The notes beneath the pieces were generated by a model. It was not told the origin of the DNA and did no database searches. It saw only the letters and a program-made list of their open reading frames with translations. This document shows positions 1-9,639 of a stretch of 32,102 nt of DNA, piece by piece. The translations under genes were made by a program, and so were the position numbers. Numbering within the stretch: position 1 is the stretch's first letter; every line of letters starts with the position of its first letter. This DNA is from Nitrososphaera sp. (GTDB lineage Archaea > Thermoproteota > Nitrososphaeria > Nitrososphaerales > Nitrososphaeraceae), in NCBI GenBank assembly GCA_023250885.1, contig JAHEZV010000009.1, forward strand, positions 1 to 32,102, written 5' to 3'.

Positions 1-105
1 GCGGGGATTGATCCCATGCTGACTGTACAGGTCGGCTGACCGGGAGAGGAGCAGCTTAGCAAAGCTCTGCCCAACCATTCCAAAACCTACAATGATCACG
101 CGCAA
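1..105 (-). CDS. hom: Homoserine dehydrogenase, N-terminal fragment (continues beyond window)
   Basis: Reverse-strand translation from TTG at 105: MRVIIVGFGMVGQSFAKLLLSRSADLYSQHGINPR, a Rossmann GxGxxG N-terminus typical of homoserine dehydrogenase. Not in the ORF track because it is cut by the window edge. Confidence 0.7.
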   Translation of the reverse strand, partial: MRVIIVGFGMVGQSFAKLLLSRSADLYSQHGINPR

Positions 106-179
106 TTTTGATACTGACCTTTAACATCTAGCGCGGGCTTAATAAAACTATAAAACTGGATGCGAGAAATCTTGACGCG

Positions 180-611
180 TTGAAAATAGACGAGCTGAAC
201 TTGCGACTCTTGAGTCTCTTGCAAAAAGACAGCTCTATCCAGCTGCTGAAGATGGCAAGCAACCTGCACGTTACAGAGGGGACGGTCAGGAACAGGATAA
301 AGCGGCTCCGAAGAACCGGCGTGATAATAAAGTTCACGATCTCAGTCGACCAGGTGGCAGTCGACAAGACCGTGGTCGCGTTCATGCTTCTCGATGCTGC
401 GCCTTGCAGGCTTGCCGACGTTACAAAAAAGCTCTCGGCCATTGACGCGGTATCTTGTGTGTACAAAACTCACACCTACGGCGACCTGCTCCTCAAGGTG
501 AGGGCAAAAAGCCCAGGGGACCTTGCCGACCTTGTTCCAAACAGAATCAAAACAGTGGGCGGAGTCGCAGGCACTCAGGCGATAACCGTGCTTAATGCAT
601 GGAAAGAATAA
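180..611 (+). CDS. Lrp/AsnC family transcriptional regulator
   Basis: N-terminal wHTH (LNLRLLSLLQKDSSIQLLKMASNLHVTEGTVRNRIKRLRRTGVI) plus RAM-like C-terminal domain; TTG start. Confidence 0.85.
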   Translation: MKIDELNLRLLSLLQKDSSIQLLKMASNLHVTEGTVRNRIKRLRRTGVIIKFTISVDQVAVDKTVVAFMLLDAAPCRLADVTKKLSAIDAVSCVYKTHTYGDLLLKVRAKSPGDLADLVPNRIKTVGGVAGTQAITVLNAWKE

Positions 612-674
612 CTATTGCAAAGGAATTTTACCCTCCCCAGTTATAACACTGAACCTTAAAGGAATGCAGTATCG

Positions 675-1448
675 TTGCTCGAACCAATCACTACTATAGT
701 AATTCTCATTGCAGTTGGCCTCGGGGCCGGAACCTTGGGTTCTATGATTGGAGTAGGCGGCGGCATCATTCTAGTACCTGCTCTCACATTCTTGGGTCTG
801 TCGCCGGCGCAGACGGCAAGCACCGGGCTAATTGCGGTGACCTCGACGAGCGTTTCTTCGACAATAGAATACTCTAGGCAAAAGAGGATAGACTACAGAC
901 TTGGGATCGAGATGGCCGCCTTTGCAATACCCGGCGCAGTTCTCGGAGCCTTCCTCTCAGACTACCTGTCTGCACAGTCATTCAAACTCTACTTTGGCAT
1001 ATTGCTGCTGCTCGCTGGGACCTACGTACCGTACAAGAATTCGATCCTGAAGGATAGCGCTGCCAAAAAGCGCTCGATTGCGCTGCGAGCCGCGATATTT
1101 GCCGCGACCTTTGGTGCCGGCATCATATCAAGCCTGTTTGGCGTTGGTGGGGGGATAATATTCGTGCCAGCAATGCTGCTTGTACTTGGCCTTACGATGC
1201 AGCGTGCCGCACCCACATCGCAATTAACGCTAATGATAACCTCTATAGCCGGCGTCCTTACACACGGGCTCCTAGGCCATCCTGACTATCTACAGGCAGC
1301 CGCTCTGTCAGCAGGCGCGTTTGCCGGCGCCCAGATAGGGGCAAGGGCCTCACGCACTGCAAAAGAGGTACTACTCCAGCGGATCTTGGGCTTGGCATTG
1401 ATAGCAGTGGCCATCGAGCTTATCATTGAGTGGTTTACCTCAAGATGA
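675..1448 (+). CDS. TauE/SafE family sulfite exporter-like permease
   Basis: Two repeats of GxIGVGGGIIxVPAL / SLFGVGGGIIFVPAM within a multi-TM protein; TTG start. Confidence 0.85.
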   Translation: MLEPITTIVILIAVGLGAGTLGSMIGVGGGIILVPALTFLGLSPAQTASTGLIAVTSTSVSSTIEYSRQKRIDYRLGIEMAAFAIPGAVLGAFLSDYLSAQSFKLYFGILLLLAGTYVPYKNSILKDSAAKKRSIALRAAIFAATFGAGIISSLFGVGGGIIFVPAMLLVLGLTMQRAAPTSQLTLMITSIAGVLTHGLLGHPDYLQAAALSAGAFAGAQIGARASRTAKEVLLQRILGLALIAVAIELIIEWFTSR

Positions 1449-1592
1449 CTAGGCAAGGCTAGTGCTGACGGCCCTGTTTTTCTTCCTGATCTTTTACAGC
1501 ACCCTTTCAAGTGAGCCATCCTCCCCTTGGGCTCGCCCTTGCTCTTGGCAACCATGCACATGGCTTCTCAAAATATTCTTTATGGATTACAG

Positions 1593-3407
1593 TTACTTTC
1601 TTGCTTCGTCGACATAGAATATAGCTTCGTTTCTCTTGAGCGCAAAGCCTGCTGCCAGGTTCAAGATTGAATTATGCAGCCTTGCAGCTTCTGGCTCTGC
1701 TCCTTCGCTGTTGCCGGCGAGCACTAGATGCAACTTGATGCTCGAGCCAAGGACGTCAACAAGCTCTTGGTTCACGGTTGCAGTGTACGGCCTCAGCGCG
1801 CCGCGGAAGACATCTGCCCTTGCTCTCAAAATGCCAGAGATCTTTTTCCCCACTGGCGCGTCCGGACCCACGATTACGACCATGCCCTTGGAATCCTTGT
1901 ATTTTGCAGGTTCTTCTACCGCGCCCTGAGGTGCCATTGCGTTTACTGCTTCCTTTGTTATCAATCCCGGAATGTAGATGAAGCTGTCTACGAGCGCGTC
2001 CCATTGCTTTCTTGCAAGTGAGCTGAATGCGGTGTTGTAGTCATAGTCGCCCGTGAAATGAATGACAGAATCAATCTTGCCAAACTTTGTCCTTGCGGTG
2101 TTGAAGATGCTCCTTACGCTTTCTTCGTCAAGCATGTTTATGGCGTGGCTGTGAAAATCTCTGTATTCCTGCATGTCGCTCTGGCTGTTGGCAAGAACTA
2201 TGACCTGCTTTGCGCCAGCCCCTTGGGCAAGTTTTGCGATCTGCTTGACCCTCTCAGTGTCTCTCTTGGCTGAGGAACTACTGGTCAGAACTATGACCTT
2301 GTCTTTCAGGTCGGGCTGCGCCGGCCCGTCGACTGATGTCCCAACTATTGGCTTGACTGGGTAGAACACGCGGTCGTTCGGGATTACCCTGCCGTTTATC
2401 AGCTTGCTTATCTTTTCGTCGCAGAGGTTCATGACCATCTCTGCCACGTCCTCCTGCGTCAGGAACTCGCCGTCAACTATCATCTTGCTTGTGTTGTTCT
2501 GTATCTTTTCGGCAATTTCCTGCATCTTGGCAAGAGCGCCTGCAACGGTTTCTGAAAGGTTCTTCGCATTTTCTTTAGATTCCCGCCCGCGCGCCTTGGC
2601 GATTTCAGCTGCTACCTGCATGCAGCCTTTCGCAACCACGTCGTCAGGCTCGCCAAGCAGCGGAAGCGCGCCCGCGGTGACCTTCTCAACCTCGATAGAG
2701 CTGAGTCCAGGATAGCCGCCCACGCGCAGGAATTCAGCAGCCGCCTTTGGGTAGACTGTCTTGTAAATCCTGTCAGAGTGGACGGGCCCGGGGTTCGTGG
2801 AAATCGAGCGTATGTCGCGCCCTGCCAGCTCCCACGCAAGGGCCTCTGCAAGGCGGTTCTTGGCCCCCTGCGCCGCCGTGTACGGGGTCCTGAATCTATA
2901 GGGCCTCTGCTCGTAGCGGTTCTCTTCAGTGAAAAACGTCGCAATCGTGATTATCTTGCCGCCCTTTTCCATCGCGCTCAGGCCGCTGACAGAAGTCCAG
3001 AACGTGCCTGTCAGGTGGATGGCAACTGCATCGCGAAATTCCTTGATGCTTGCGTTTGTAAAGGTCTTGACCGGGCCTGAAACGCCGGCGTTGTTGACGA
3101 TGATGTCGACCCTGCCAAACTCCTTCTTCAGGACTGCAAACATGGTGTTGATGCCAGCTTCATCTGCAACGTCGACTCCTGGGAAAACCGCGACCCTGCC
3201 GGAAGATCTTGCGGAAGTGATTATCCCGTTCAATATGCCAGCTGTCTGGTCCAGAGGCTCTTTTCTCCTGCCCATGATAACAATATTGGCACCGTTCTCG
3301 GCAAACTTTTTTGCAATTGCCTGCCCGATGCCGGTCCCGCTACCTGTAATAACAACGGTTTTACCGCTAAACTTCAAGCCAGGCTTGAGAGACGACTGCT
3401 TTTCCAC
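1593..3407 (-). CDS. Tandem short-chain dehydrogenase/reductase (SDR) protein, malonyl-CoA reductase N-half-like
   Basis: N-terminal TGSGTGIG and NNAG motifs, PGPVHSDRI segment, second Rossmann-like half (DKVIVLTSSSSAKRD...VIHFTGDYDYN); GTG start. Confidence 0.8.
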   Translation of the reverse strand: MEKQSSLKPGLKFSGKTVVITGSGTGIGQAIAKKFAENGANIVIMGRRKEPLDQTAGILNGIITSARSSGRVAVFPGVDVADEAGINTMFAVLKKEFGRVDIIVNNAGVSGPVKTFTNASIKEFRDAVAIHLTGTFWTSVSGLSAMEKGGKIITIATFFTEENRYEQRPYRFRTPYTAAQGAKNRLAEALAWELAGRDIRSISTNPGPVHSDRIYKTVYPKAAAEFLRVGGYPGLSSIEVEKVTAGALPLLGEPDDVVAKGCMQVAAEIAKARGRESKENAKNLSETVAGALAKMQEIAEKIQNNTSKMIVDGEFLTQEDVAEMVMNLCDEKISKLINGRVIPNDRVFYPVKPIVGTSVDGPAQPDLKDKVIVLTSSSSAKRDTERVKQIAKLAQGAGAKQVIVLANSQSDMQEYRDFHSHAINMLDEESVRSIFNTARTKFGKIDSVIHFTGDYDYNTAFSSLARKQWDALVDSFIYIPGLITKEAVNAMAPQGAVEEPAKYKDSKGMVVIVGPDAPVGKKISGILRARADVFRGALRPYTATVNQELVDVLGSSIKLHLVLAGNSEGAEPEAARLHNSILNLAAGFALKRNEAIFYVDEARK

Positions 3408-3885
3408 AAAATTGCAACTTTTCTAAGACTATTAAAGGTAACTTCATCTCTAGCAGTAGATATGAACACCTTCGTGCAATAGTTAAGGCGTTTCGCCGAG
3501 CGCGCAGCCTTGTTTTAATGTGTCCTGCAATCCTGTCAGCAATTTCGAACATAGTTTGGTTGAACGCAAAAGCATCTTCATGAATCCACTTGCCATAGAT
3601 CCTGATGTGGTCGCCCAATGGGTCGACTCTGATCTCGCCTTCACGCAGCATGACCTCCTTCAGCATCTCGGTCAGCCTGGCGTCTGCCCGCAGGACTTCG
3701 GCAAACTTGTCTGCGCCAGTCCACTTGATGTCGACCACGCGCTTGCTGCCAAAATGGCCTTTTGTTACGGGTTCACACCTTGCCAGAACATTGTCGTTCT
3801 CTTCGCTATCTATCTTTACGATGAAGTGCGACTGGTAGTACTGCAACGGGCCATAAGGCAGTGGGGTCGGGTCTTGCTTTGGCAT
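3367..3885 (-). CDS. Conserved hypothetical protein (C-terminus overlaps SDR start)
   Basis: 172-aa ORF, ATG start 3 bp after the upstream stop, in a tight minus-strand array. Confidence 0.6.
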   Translation of the reverse strand: MPKQDPTPLPYGPLQYYQSHFIVKIDSEENDNVLARCEPVTKGHFGSKRVVDIKWTGADKFAEVLRADARLTEMLKEVMLREGEIRVDPLGDHIRIYGKWIHEDAFAFNQTMFEIADRIAGHIKTRLRARRNALTIARRCSYLLLEMKLPLIVLEKLQFCGKAVVSQAWLEV

Positions 3886-3888
3886 GTT

Positions 3889-4209
3889 CTAATTCCTCTG
3901 CAGTATCTGGACGAAGTCGATGTTTTTGTCCTCGACCTTTATCAGGCCCTTGTTCGTCACTAATCTGGACGACAGGGCGAAGACGTGACTGTAGTATGCC
4001 TCTTCGCGCTCCAGCTGGTGCGAGCCGTACGGAAGAGACTCGCAATCAATTCCGCTTTCCTTCATTTTCTGCACCAGCTTTTCGTGAGCTGCGACCTTCT
4101 TTATGATGATAGGCTCGGCGTCGCCGTGACCGTGTTCTTCCTCGTGTGAATCAGCGTGAGAAGAATGATGTGTGTGCTCCACGGCAACTGGTAAAATTGC
4201 CGCCCACAA
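3889..4209 (-). CDS. Hypothetical protein with His-rich N-terminus
   Basis: ORF with HTHHSSHADSHEEEHGHGD tract, directly downstream of purE; true start may be an internal GTG at 4182. Confidence 0.55.
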   Translation of the reverse strand: MWAAILPVAVEHTHHSSHADSHEEEHGHGDAEPIIIKKVAAHEKLVQKMKESGIDCESLPYGSHQLEREEAYYSHVFALSSRLVTNKGLIKVEDKNIDFVQILQRN

Positions 4210-4219
4210 ATAAATTCTA

Positions 4220-4738
4220 CTATAATCTCTTAAGGTAGTTCTTGACGCCTGATTTTTCCAGCCTGCTTGCCTTTTTCAGCACACCGGATTCCAGGTCCTG
4301 TTTGTATTTTTCGACCTTTCTGGCTATGTCAGAGTGCTTTGTCGCCAAGATCTGGCACGCAAGTATGCCCGCGTTCTTGGCACCGTTTACCGCAACGGCG
4401 GCTACGGGGACGCCGGGCGGCATCTGAACTACTGAAAGGAGCGAGTCGAGGCCGTCAAGGCTCTTCGTCATGATTGGCACGCCTATGACTGGCAGGGGCG
4501 TCAGCGACGCCACCATGCCGGGCAGGTGAGCGGCTCCGCCAGCTCCTGCGATGATGACCTCCATGCCCCTTTTTCTTGCGCCTGTAGCATAGTCGATCAT
4601 CCTCCTTGTGGTACGATGCGCAGACACTATCGTGATTTCATTTGGAACGCTAAACGAATCCAGAAGCTCTTTTGCCTCTTTCATTACCGGCAGGTCAGAG
4701 TCGCTCCCCATTATGATGCCAACAAGAGCTTTTTTCAT
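4220..4738 (-). CDS. purE: N5-carboxyaminoimidazole ribonucleotide mutase PurE
   Basis: [16 protein letters not shown]...SAHRT...[14 protein letters not shown] PurE motifs. Confidence 0.95.
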   Translation of the reverse strand: MKKALVGIIMGSDSDLPVMKEAKELLDSFSVPNEITIVSAHRTTRRMIDYATGARKRGMEVIIAGAGGAAHLPGMVASLTPLPVIGVPIMTKSLDGLDSLLSVVQMPPGVPVAAVAVNGAKNAGILACQILATKHSDIARKVEKYKQDLESGVLKKASRLEKSGVKNYLKRL

Positions 4739-5916
4739 TCTGCTCCACTCATAGGGACAAGCTCGACCGCCTTTCTAGCCTCTGTGGCGCGTGCAAGGGC
4801 TTCATTCACAGTCCTGCCGGTGGCGGTGATGTGGCCCAGCTTGCGCCGCGGCCTGGCAGTTTTCTTGCCATAGATATACAGCTTGACGCCGGGCACTCCA
4901 AGCAACTTTGTCAGGCCCTTTACTGCGTACGGGCCATTTGAATTTTCAGCACCAAGTATGTTAACCATGGCGGCAGGCGACAGCAACTCTGGCTTTGATA
5001 GTGGCAGGTCGAGCACAGCTCGCAGGTGCTGCTCGAACTGCGAGACAGAGCATGCCTCGTTGGTGTAGTGACCCGAGTTGTGCGGCCTCGGCGCGATCTC
5101 GTTTAACAGCACGTCACCCTTTTTTGTTACAAACATTTCAATTCCAAATATCCCGGCGCCGTGCAGCACTTCCATTGTCCTTTCTGCCATCCTTTTTGCT
5201 CTTAACTCTACCTTGCGGCTGATCCTCGCCGGCACTATGGTGGTGTCAAGTATGTTGCCATTGTGTATGTTTTCTGCCGCCGGGAACGACTCTATCTGGC
5301 CACTCGGGTTGCGGGCAACCATTATCGATATCTCTTTTGTAAAGTGCACGAACTTTTCCAGCATGCATTCCCTGCCTGCAAAGTAGTTGAATGCCTCATG
5401 CACCTTGCTTTTCGACGTTATCAAAAAGTTGCCCCTGCCGTCGTACGAGTCCTCGCATGCCTTGAGCATGGCCGGAAAGCCGAATTTCTTGCACAGTTGA
5501 TGCAGGTGGTCTTCAGAGCACACACGCGCAAATTCCGGCACGGCAATCGTGCGGTCCTTCAGGAATGACTTTTGCCTGTACTTGTTCTGTATTATGCGCA
5601 GGATCTCCGGCGCCGGCCTGATTGGGTAGCTCTTTGTTTCAAGCTCTTTCAACGCGGTAGAATTTGCCAGCTCTATTTCATAGGTCAGAACGTCGCACTT
5701 TTCTGCCAGTTTCATTATCGCATTTTCGTCCTTAAAGTCGGCCACTATCTGCTCATCTGCTATCCTTGACGCGGGACAACCCTTTGTTGGGTCGAGGACG
5801 ATTACCTTTAGTGACATGCGTCTTGCCTCGTGGGCAAGCATTTTGCCCAGCTGGCCCCCGCCGATAATGCCCACGCAGACGGGCCGGTCTATGGCAAGGA
5901 GGTCGCTGCTAACCAT
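4735..5916 (-). CDS. purK: 5-(carboxyamino)imidazole ribonucleotide synthase PurK
   Basis: [17 protein letters not shown] and ATP-grasp [14 protein letters not shown] motifs; ATGA overlap with purE. Confidence 0.95.
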   Translation of the reverse strand: MVSSDLLAIDRPVCVGIIGGGQLGKMLAHEARRMSLKVIVLDPTKGCPASRIADEQIVADFKDENAIMKLAEKCDVLTYEIELANSTALKELETKSYPIRPAPEILRIIQNKYRQKSFLKDRTIAVPEFARVCSEDHLHQLCKKFGFPAMLKACEDSYDGRGNFLITSKSKVHEAFNYFAGRECMLEKFVHFTKEISIMVARNPSGQIESFPAAENIHNGNILDTTIVPARISRKVELRAKRMAERTMEVLHGAGIFGIEMFVTKKGDVLLNEIAPRPHNSGHYTNEACSVSQFEQHLRAVLDLPLSKPELLSPAAMVNILGAENSNGPYAVKGLTKLLGVPGVKLYIYGKKTARPRRKLGHITATGRTVNEALARATEARKAVELVPMSGAE

Positions 5917-5976
5917 TAACTTGGTATAGCTGGTTCGCAGCAGCGTTAAAAGTCTTTCAATCAGATAGATTTTTTA

Positions 5977-6834
5977 TTGCAGGGAGAGCAAGGCATTGCG
6001 ATGATGCTCCTGCGCAAGGGCAAGGTCAAGGACATTTACGAGCTCGGCAATGGCAACATTCTGTTCCACTTTTCAGACCGGGTTTCTGCATTTGACGTCA
6101 AGATGGCCACGCCCATCCCAATGAAGGGGGAAGTGCTCTGCAGATTCGGGCAGTTCTGGTTTGACACGCTTCAGACTCCGCACCACATGGTAAAGGTGGT
6201 CGACAAGGACAAGATGGAGGTCAGGAAGCTTGAAATGATACCTGTGGAATGCGTGGTAAGGGGGTACTTTTATGGCAGTTTTGTCGACCGCCACAGTGAC
6301 CATCTGGGGAAGGAGCTGCCTTCAGACTTCAAGCCTCTCCTGGCGTCAAAACTGCCGCGGCCCATTTTCGACCCGACGACAAAGTCAGAGGAGCACGACA
6401 TGCCGATAGGCAGGCAGGAAGCAATCTCGGCGGGTATCTTGTCTGGCAAAGATTATGACTACCTCGAAAAGACGTCAATATCGCTCTATGAAAAAATGAG
6501 CAAGATCGTAGAGCGAGCCTGCTTTATCATCGCAGACGTCAAGTTCGAGTTTGGCAGGAATGAGCAAGGCGACATTGTCCTAGGAGACTCGCTCGGACCC
6601 GACGAGTACAGGCTCTGGCTCAAGACCGACTATCAGCCCGGCAAGATACAGGAAAGCTATGACAAGCAGCTCTTGCGCGACTGGCTCATCAAGATAGGAT
6701 TCAAGGACAAGGTGGACCGACTTGCCAAGGAGGGCAAGAAGCCCGAATCGCCCGAGGTGGCGCCTGAAGTGGCAAGCGAGCTCAGCCGGCGATACATCAT
6801 GGCCTACGAGCGCATTAGCAGCCGCAAGTTATAG
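5977..6834 (+). CDS. purC: Phosphoribosylaminoimidazole-succinocarboxamide synthase PurC
   Basis: GKVKDIYELGNGNILFHFSDRVSAFDV...VECVVRGY motifs; start could be ATG at 6001 or 6004. Confidence 0.95.
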   Translation: MQGEQGIAMMLLRKGKVKDIYELGNGNILFHFSDRVSAFDVKMATPIPMKGEVLCRFGQFWFDTLQTPHHMVKVVDKDKMEVRKLEMIPVECVVRGYFYGSFVDRHSDHLGKELPSDFKPLLASKLPRPIFDPTTKSEEHDMPIGRQEAISAGILSGKDYDYLEKTSISLYEKMSKIVERACFIIADVKFEFGRNEQGDIVLGDSLGPDEYRLWLKTDYQPGKIQESYDKQLLRDWLIKIGFKDKVDRLAKEGKKPESPEVAPEVASELSRRYIMAYERISSRKL

Positions 6835-7112
6835 CTCAATTTCAGACTTGCTTTTACCCCTTTTTGGCTAGCTTGCACGCTCAAAACGGCCGTACCGGTT
6901 AGCATTGGCGTCGCAGGGCCGATATTCGCAATAATTATTTGATGGTTATCAGCAACATCATAGCGATAGCATAGAGCTATTAAACCTATGACTAGACTAG
7001 TTATATGCAGATATGTATCATAACAACATGACAATAGTTAGAACATTTAACAAATTGGGCAAAGCTATCTGATCGCCGCCTTTTACTATGCCCGTTCAAT
7101 TTTGATGTCGTA

Positions 7113-7673
7113 ATGGCTGAAACACTGTTCCAGAAGGACGTCAGGATAAGAAGGGTGACCACGCTTGGCTATCCTGCGGCCCGGGCGCTAAATGAGCCTG
7201 TCAGGATAAAAATCCTTGAAATCTTGAGCCACAAGGCAATGTCTGCCGATGAAATCGCCAAGGGGCTTAGCAGCTTTGGTTACAATAGGGCGACAACTAC
7301 TATTAGGCATCACTTGGACACCCTGAAGGGCGCTGGCCTGATTGAAGCCACCCGGATGGTTGAGGTGAGAGGCGCTGTGATGAAGTACTATGCCACAACT
7401 CTTCGTGCGTTCAGCTTCGATGCGCCGGATCTCGAAAAACACGCCAAGCTCGTCGACGACGCCGGTACCAAGCTGGTCAAGGTTTTGAAAGTCGTGCTTG
7501 AAGACAAGAAATTTGTCGCGGCATTTGCCGGAAAGGATGCTTGCAGCCAGTGCAAGGGCGACCACTACAAAGAGTACGCCGCACTGGAAATACTGAATGC
7601 TGCGTTGGCAAAAGCGATGGAAAGAAAAGAGTACGCGGAAATGGTTGCAGGAAAAGAGCAGCCCAAAAAATAG
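7113..7673 (+). CDS. ArsR-like winged-HTH transcriptional regulator
   Basis: LNEPVRIKILEILSHKAMSADEIAKGL...TTTIRHHLDTLKGAGLIE wHTH pattern. Confidence 0.8.
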   Translation: MAETLFQKDVRIRRVTTLGYPAARALNEPVRIKILEILSHKAMSADEIAKGLSSFGYNRATTTIRHHLDTLKGAGLIEATRMVEVRGAVMKYYATTLRAFSFDAPDLEKHAKLVDDAGTKLVKVLKVVLEDKKFVAAFAGKDACSQCKGDHYKEYAALEILNAALAKAMERKEYAEMVAGKEQPKK

Positions 7674-8093
7674 CTATTCGACGGTAATCCTGAATATCCC
7701 CTTTGCGTCCTTGTCCTGCAGCATCTTGACCATCTTCCTTGGAACGTCAGAAGATGCCCTGTCGCACCTTACCGACATTGTGCGTGGGCAGACAAAGCTC
7801 GTCTTGCGTATCACGATGTCGTGGGGGTTTTGCAGGGTAAACCGCTCGTCGCCTTTGCCGGTTATCACGAAGGATTCACTGCCTACCATTATCTGTATCG
7901 TGACGACAGAGTCGTTTGATTTTAGCCTGCGACTTAGAGTCTCGTCTAGGTTGGCGCAAGCCTTGCTCGCCCGCACCCCTATTATGCAGTCGCCGCTCAA
8001 CGTCAGGTGATCGTCCTTGGTTATCTCGACGGTCTTGCCGTGTAGCGACTGGACGTTTGGGTGGCCGTAAAACGTCACTTCGTCCTGAACCAT
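7674..8093 (-). CDS. DUF371 family protein
   Basis: MVQDEVTFYGHPNVQSLHGKTVEITKDDHLTLSGDCIIGVRASKAC pattern (GHxNV...T.RGDCIIGV type); start placed at internal ATG of the track ORF. Confidence 0.65.
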   Translation of the reverse strand: MVQDEVTFYGHPNVQSLHGKTVEITKDDHLTLSGDCIIGVRASKACANLDETLSRRLKSNDSVVTIQIMVGSESFVITGKGDERFTLQNPHDIVIRKTSFVCPRTMSVRCDRASSDVPRKMVKMLQDKDAKGIFRITVE

Positions 8094-8200
8094 ACGCGAG
8101 TCCCTTGATTGGAACGATATTAAAATCAAGCTTGCATTGCTTTTGGGCAAAGCCCTCATAGTTAGGCTTAAATGGAACATTACAAAAAATGTAGATTGAA

Positions 8201-8938
8201 TTGTTACCAGCAGCAGCGGGCTATGACCGAGCCATTACCGTATTTTCGCCAGACGGCAGGCTTTACCAGGTGGAATACGCGATTGAAACCGTCAGACGCG
8301 GGACACTTGCATTAGGCATCAAGAGCATAGACGGCGTAATCCTTGCAGTAGAAGAAAAGGCAAGAAAGCTTCAGATATCAAACGTGACCCAAAAGATCTT
8401 CCAGGTCGACGATCACATTGGCGTAGCTGCAGCAGGCTATATCCCAGACGCGCGCACGCAGGTCGACCACGCACGGTTCTTTGCCCAGAGCAACAGGCTG
8501 ATCTATGACGAGCCGGTTGATGTCGAAGGCGTTGCAAAGAATATTGCAGACATGGCCCAGCAGTTCACGCAGTACGCAGGCGTAAGGCCGTTTGGCGTTG
8601 CGCTGATACTTGCAGGAGTTGACAAGAACGGCTCCGCGCTGTTCCTGACAGACCCTAGCGGCACTTACATCGGCTACGACGCAGTGGCAATTGGCGCTGG
8701 CAGCGACCAGGTGACAGAATTTCTGGAAAAGAGCTACAAAGCCGACATAGCGCTTGACGAAGGCGCTGCGCTTGCAATCGAATCCATCTATCTGGTGAGC
8801 GAGGAAAAGACGGGCACGAGGCACCTAAAGATGGCCATAATCGACAACAAGACAAAGACGATGCGCAAGATAGAGGACGAGGAGATAGAGAGATACGCTT
8901 CGATGGCCAGAGATAGGACCACGAAGCGAGGCGCCTGA
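8201..8938 (+). CDS. psmA: Proteasome alpha subunit
   Basis: GYDRAITVFSPDGRLYQVEYAIETVRRG signature; TTG start. Confidence 0.97.
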   Translation: MLPAAAGYDRAITVFSPDGRLYQVEYAIETVRRGTLALGIKSIDGVILAVEEKARKLQISNVTQKIFQVDDHIGVAAAGYIPDARTQVDHARFFAQSNRLIYDEPVDVEGVAKNIADMAQQFTQYAGVRPFGVALILAGVDKNGSALFLTDPSGTYIGYDAVAIGAGSDQVTEFLEKSYKADIALDEGAALAIESIYLVSEEKTGTRHLKMAIIDNKTKTMRKIEDEEIERYASMARDRTTKRGA

Positions 8939-8976
8939 TAAAATTATAAGGAATAGCTGCCTAGCTGAATTTCACA

Positions 8977-9639
8977 ATGGTAGCGAAAATAGGCGCCATG
9001 GCTCCAAACCTGGAAGTTTCCAGCTGGGTACATGGCAAGCCCACCAACATTGACAAGGAAAAAGGCAATGTGGTTCTGGTTGAAGTTTTCCAGGTCAACT
9101 GCCCCGGCTGCTTCCTCTATGGAATCCCGGAGGCAATAGACATTTACAAAAAGTACAAGGACAGGGGGCTGACCGTCCTTGGCATGGCAACCGCCTTTGA
9201 GGACTATGACAAAAACACTCCTGAAAATCTGGAAAAACTGGTCACCACCGGCGAAGTCATCGGCGAGACATACCGGGCACTGGCGCAGTATGGTCAGCTA
9301 AAGGATGGCAACAAGCTGCCATACAAGATGCCATTTCCAGTTGGCATGGACATACTAAAGAAAGAGTCCGGCCAGATGGCAGACAGCAAGATAATGGACT
9401 TTATCGAGGCCAATATTCCTGACTTTAGATCATACACAGAAAAGGACAAGCAGGTGCTGGTTGAGCGAGTAAAACAATACCTGAGATCAAAGGAGTACTC
9501 TGCCAAGACCTTTGAAGAGTATGCCCTGCGGGGGACTCCGTCGAGCATCCTCGTCGACAGGAAGGGCATATTGCGTTCTACGTTCTTTGGATCAAATGGC
9601 TTTTTAGAAGGTGCAGTTGAAGAGCTGCTGAAAGAATAA
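8977..9639 (+). CDS. Thioredoxin-like/redoxin domain protein
   Basis: IGAMAPNLEVSSWV...VVLVEVFQVNCPGCF (CPGC) thioredoxin-fold pattern and C-terminal PSSILVDRKG. Confidence 0.75.
   Translation: MVAKIGAMAPNLEVSSWVHGKPTNIDKEKGNVVLVEVFQVNCPGCFLYGIPEAIDIYKKYKDRGLTVLGMATAFEDYDKNTPENLEKLVTTGEVIGETYRALAQYGQLKDGNKLPYKMPFPVGMDILKKESGQMADSKIMDFIEANIPDFRSYTEKDKQVLVERVKQYLRSKEYSAKTFEEYALRGTPSSILVDRKGILRSTFFGSNGFLEGAVEELLKE

Noticed and set aside
1286-1561. Minus-strand 91-aa ORF with a basic N-terminus (MCMVAKSKGEPKGRMAHLKGCCKRSGRKTG)
   Set aside because: More than half is antisense to the TauE/SafE gene; no recognisable family. Only the first ~35 codons are intergenic, so it was not called.
2404-3426. 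Several plus-strand ORFs opposite the tandem SDR gene (e.g. 2404-2715, 2929-3426)
   Set aside because: Antisense shadows of a clearly coding minus-strand gene; compositions atypical for protein.
6835-7112. 278-bp AT-rich intergenic region considered as an ncRNA
   Set aside because: Only weak short dyads seen (e.g. ATAGC...GCTAT, ACTAGACTAGT); no convincing stem or family. Expression data would be needed.
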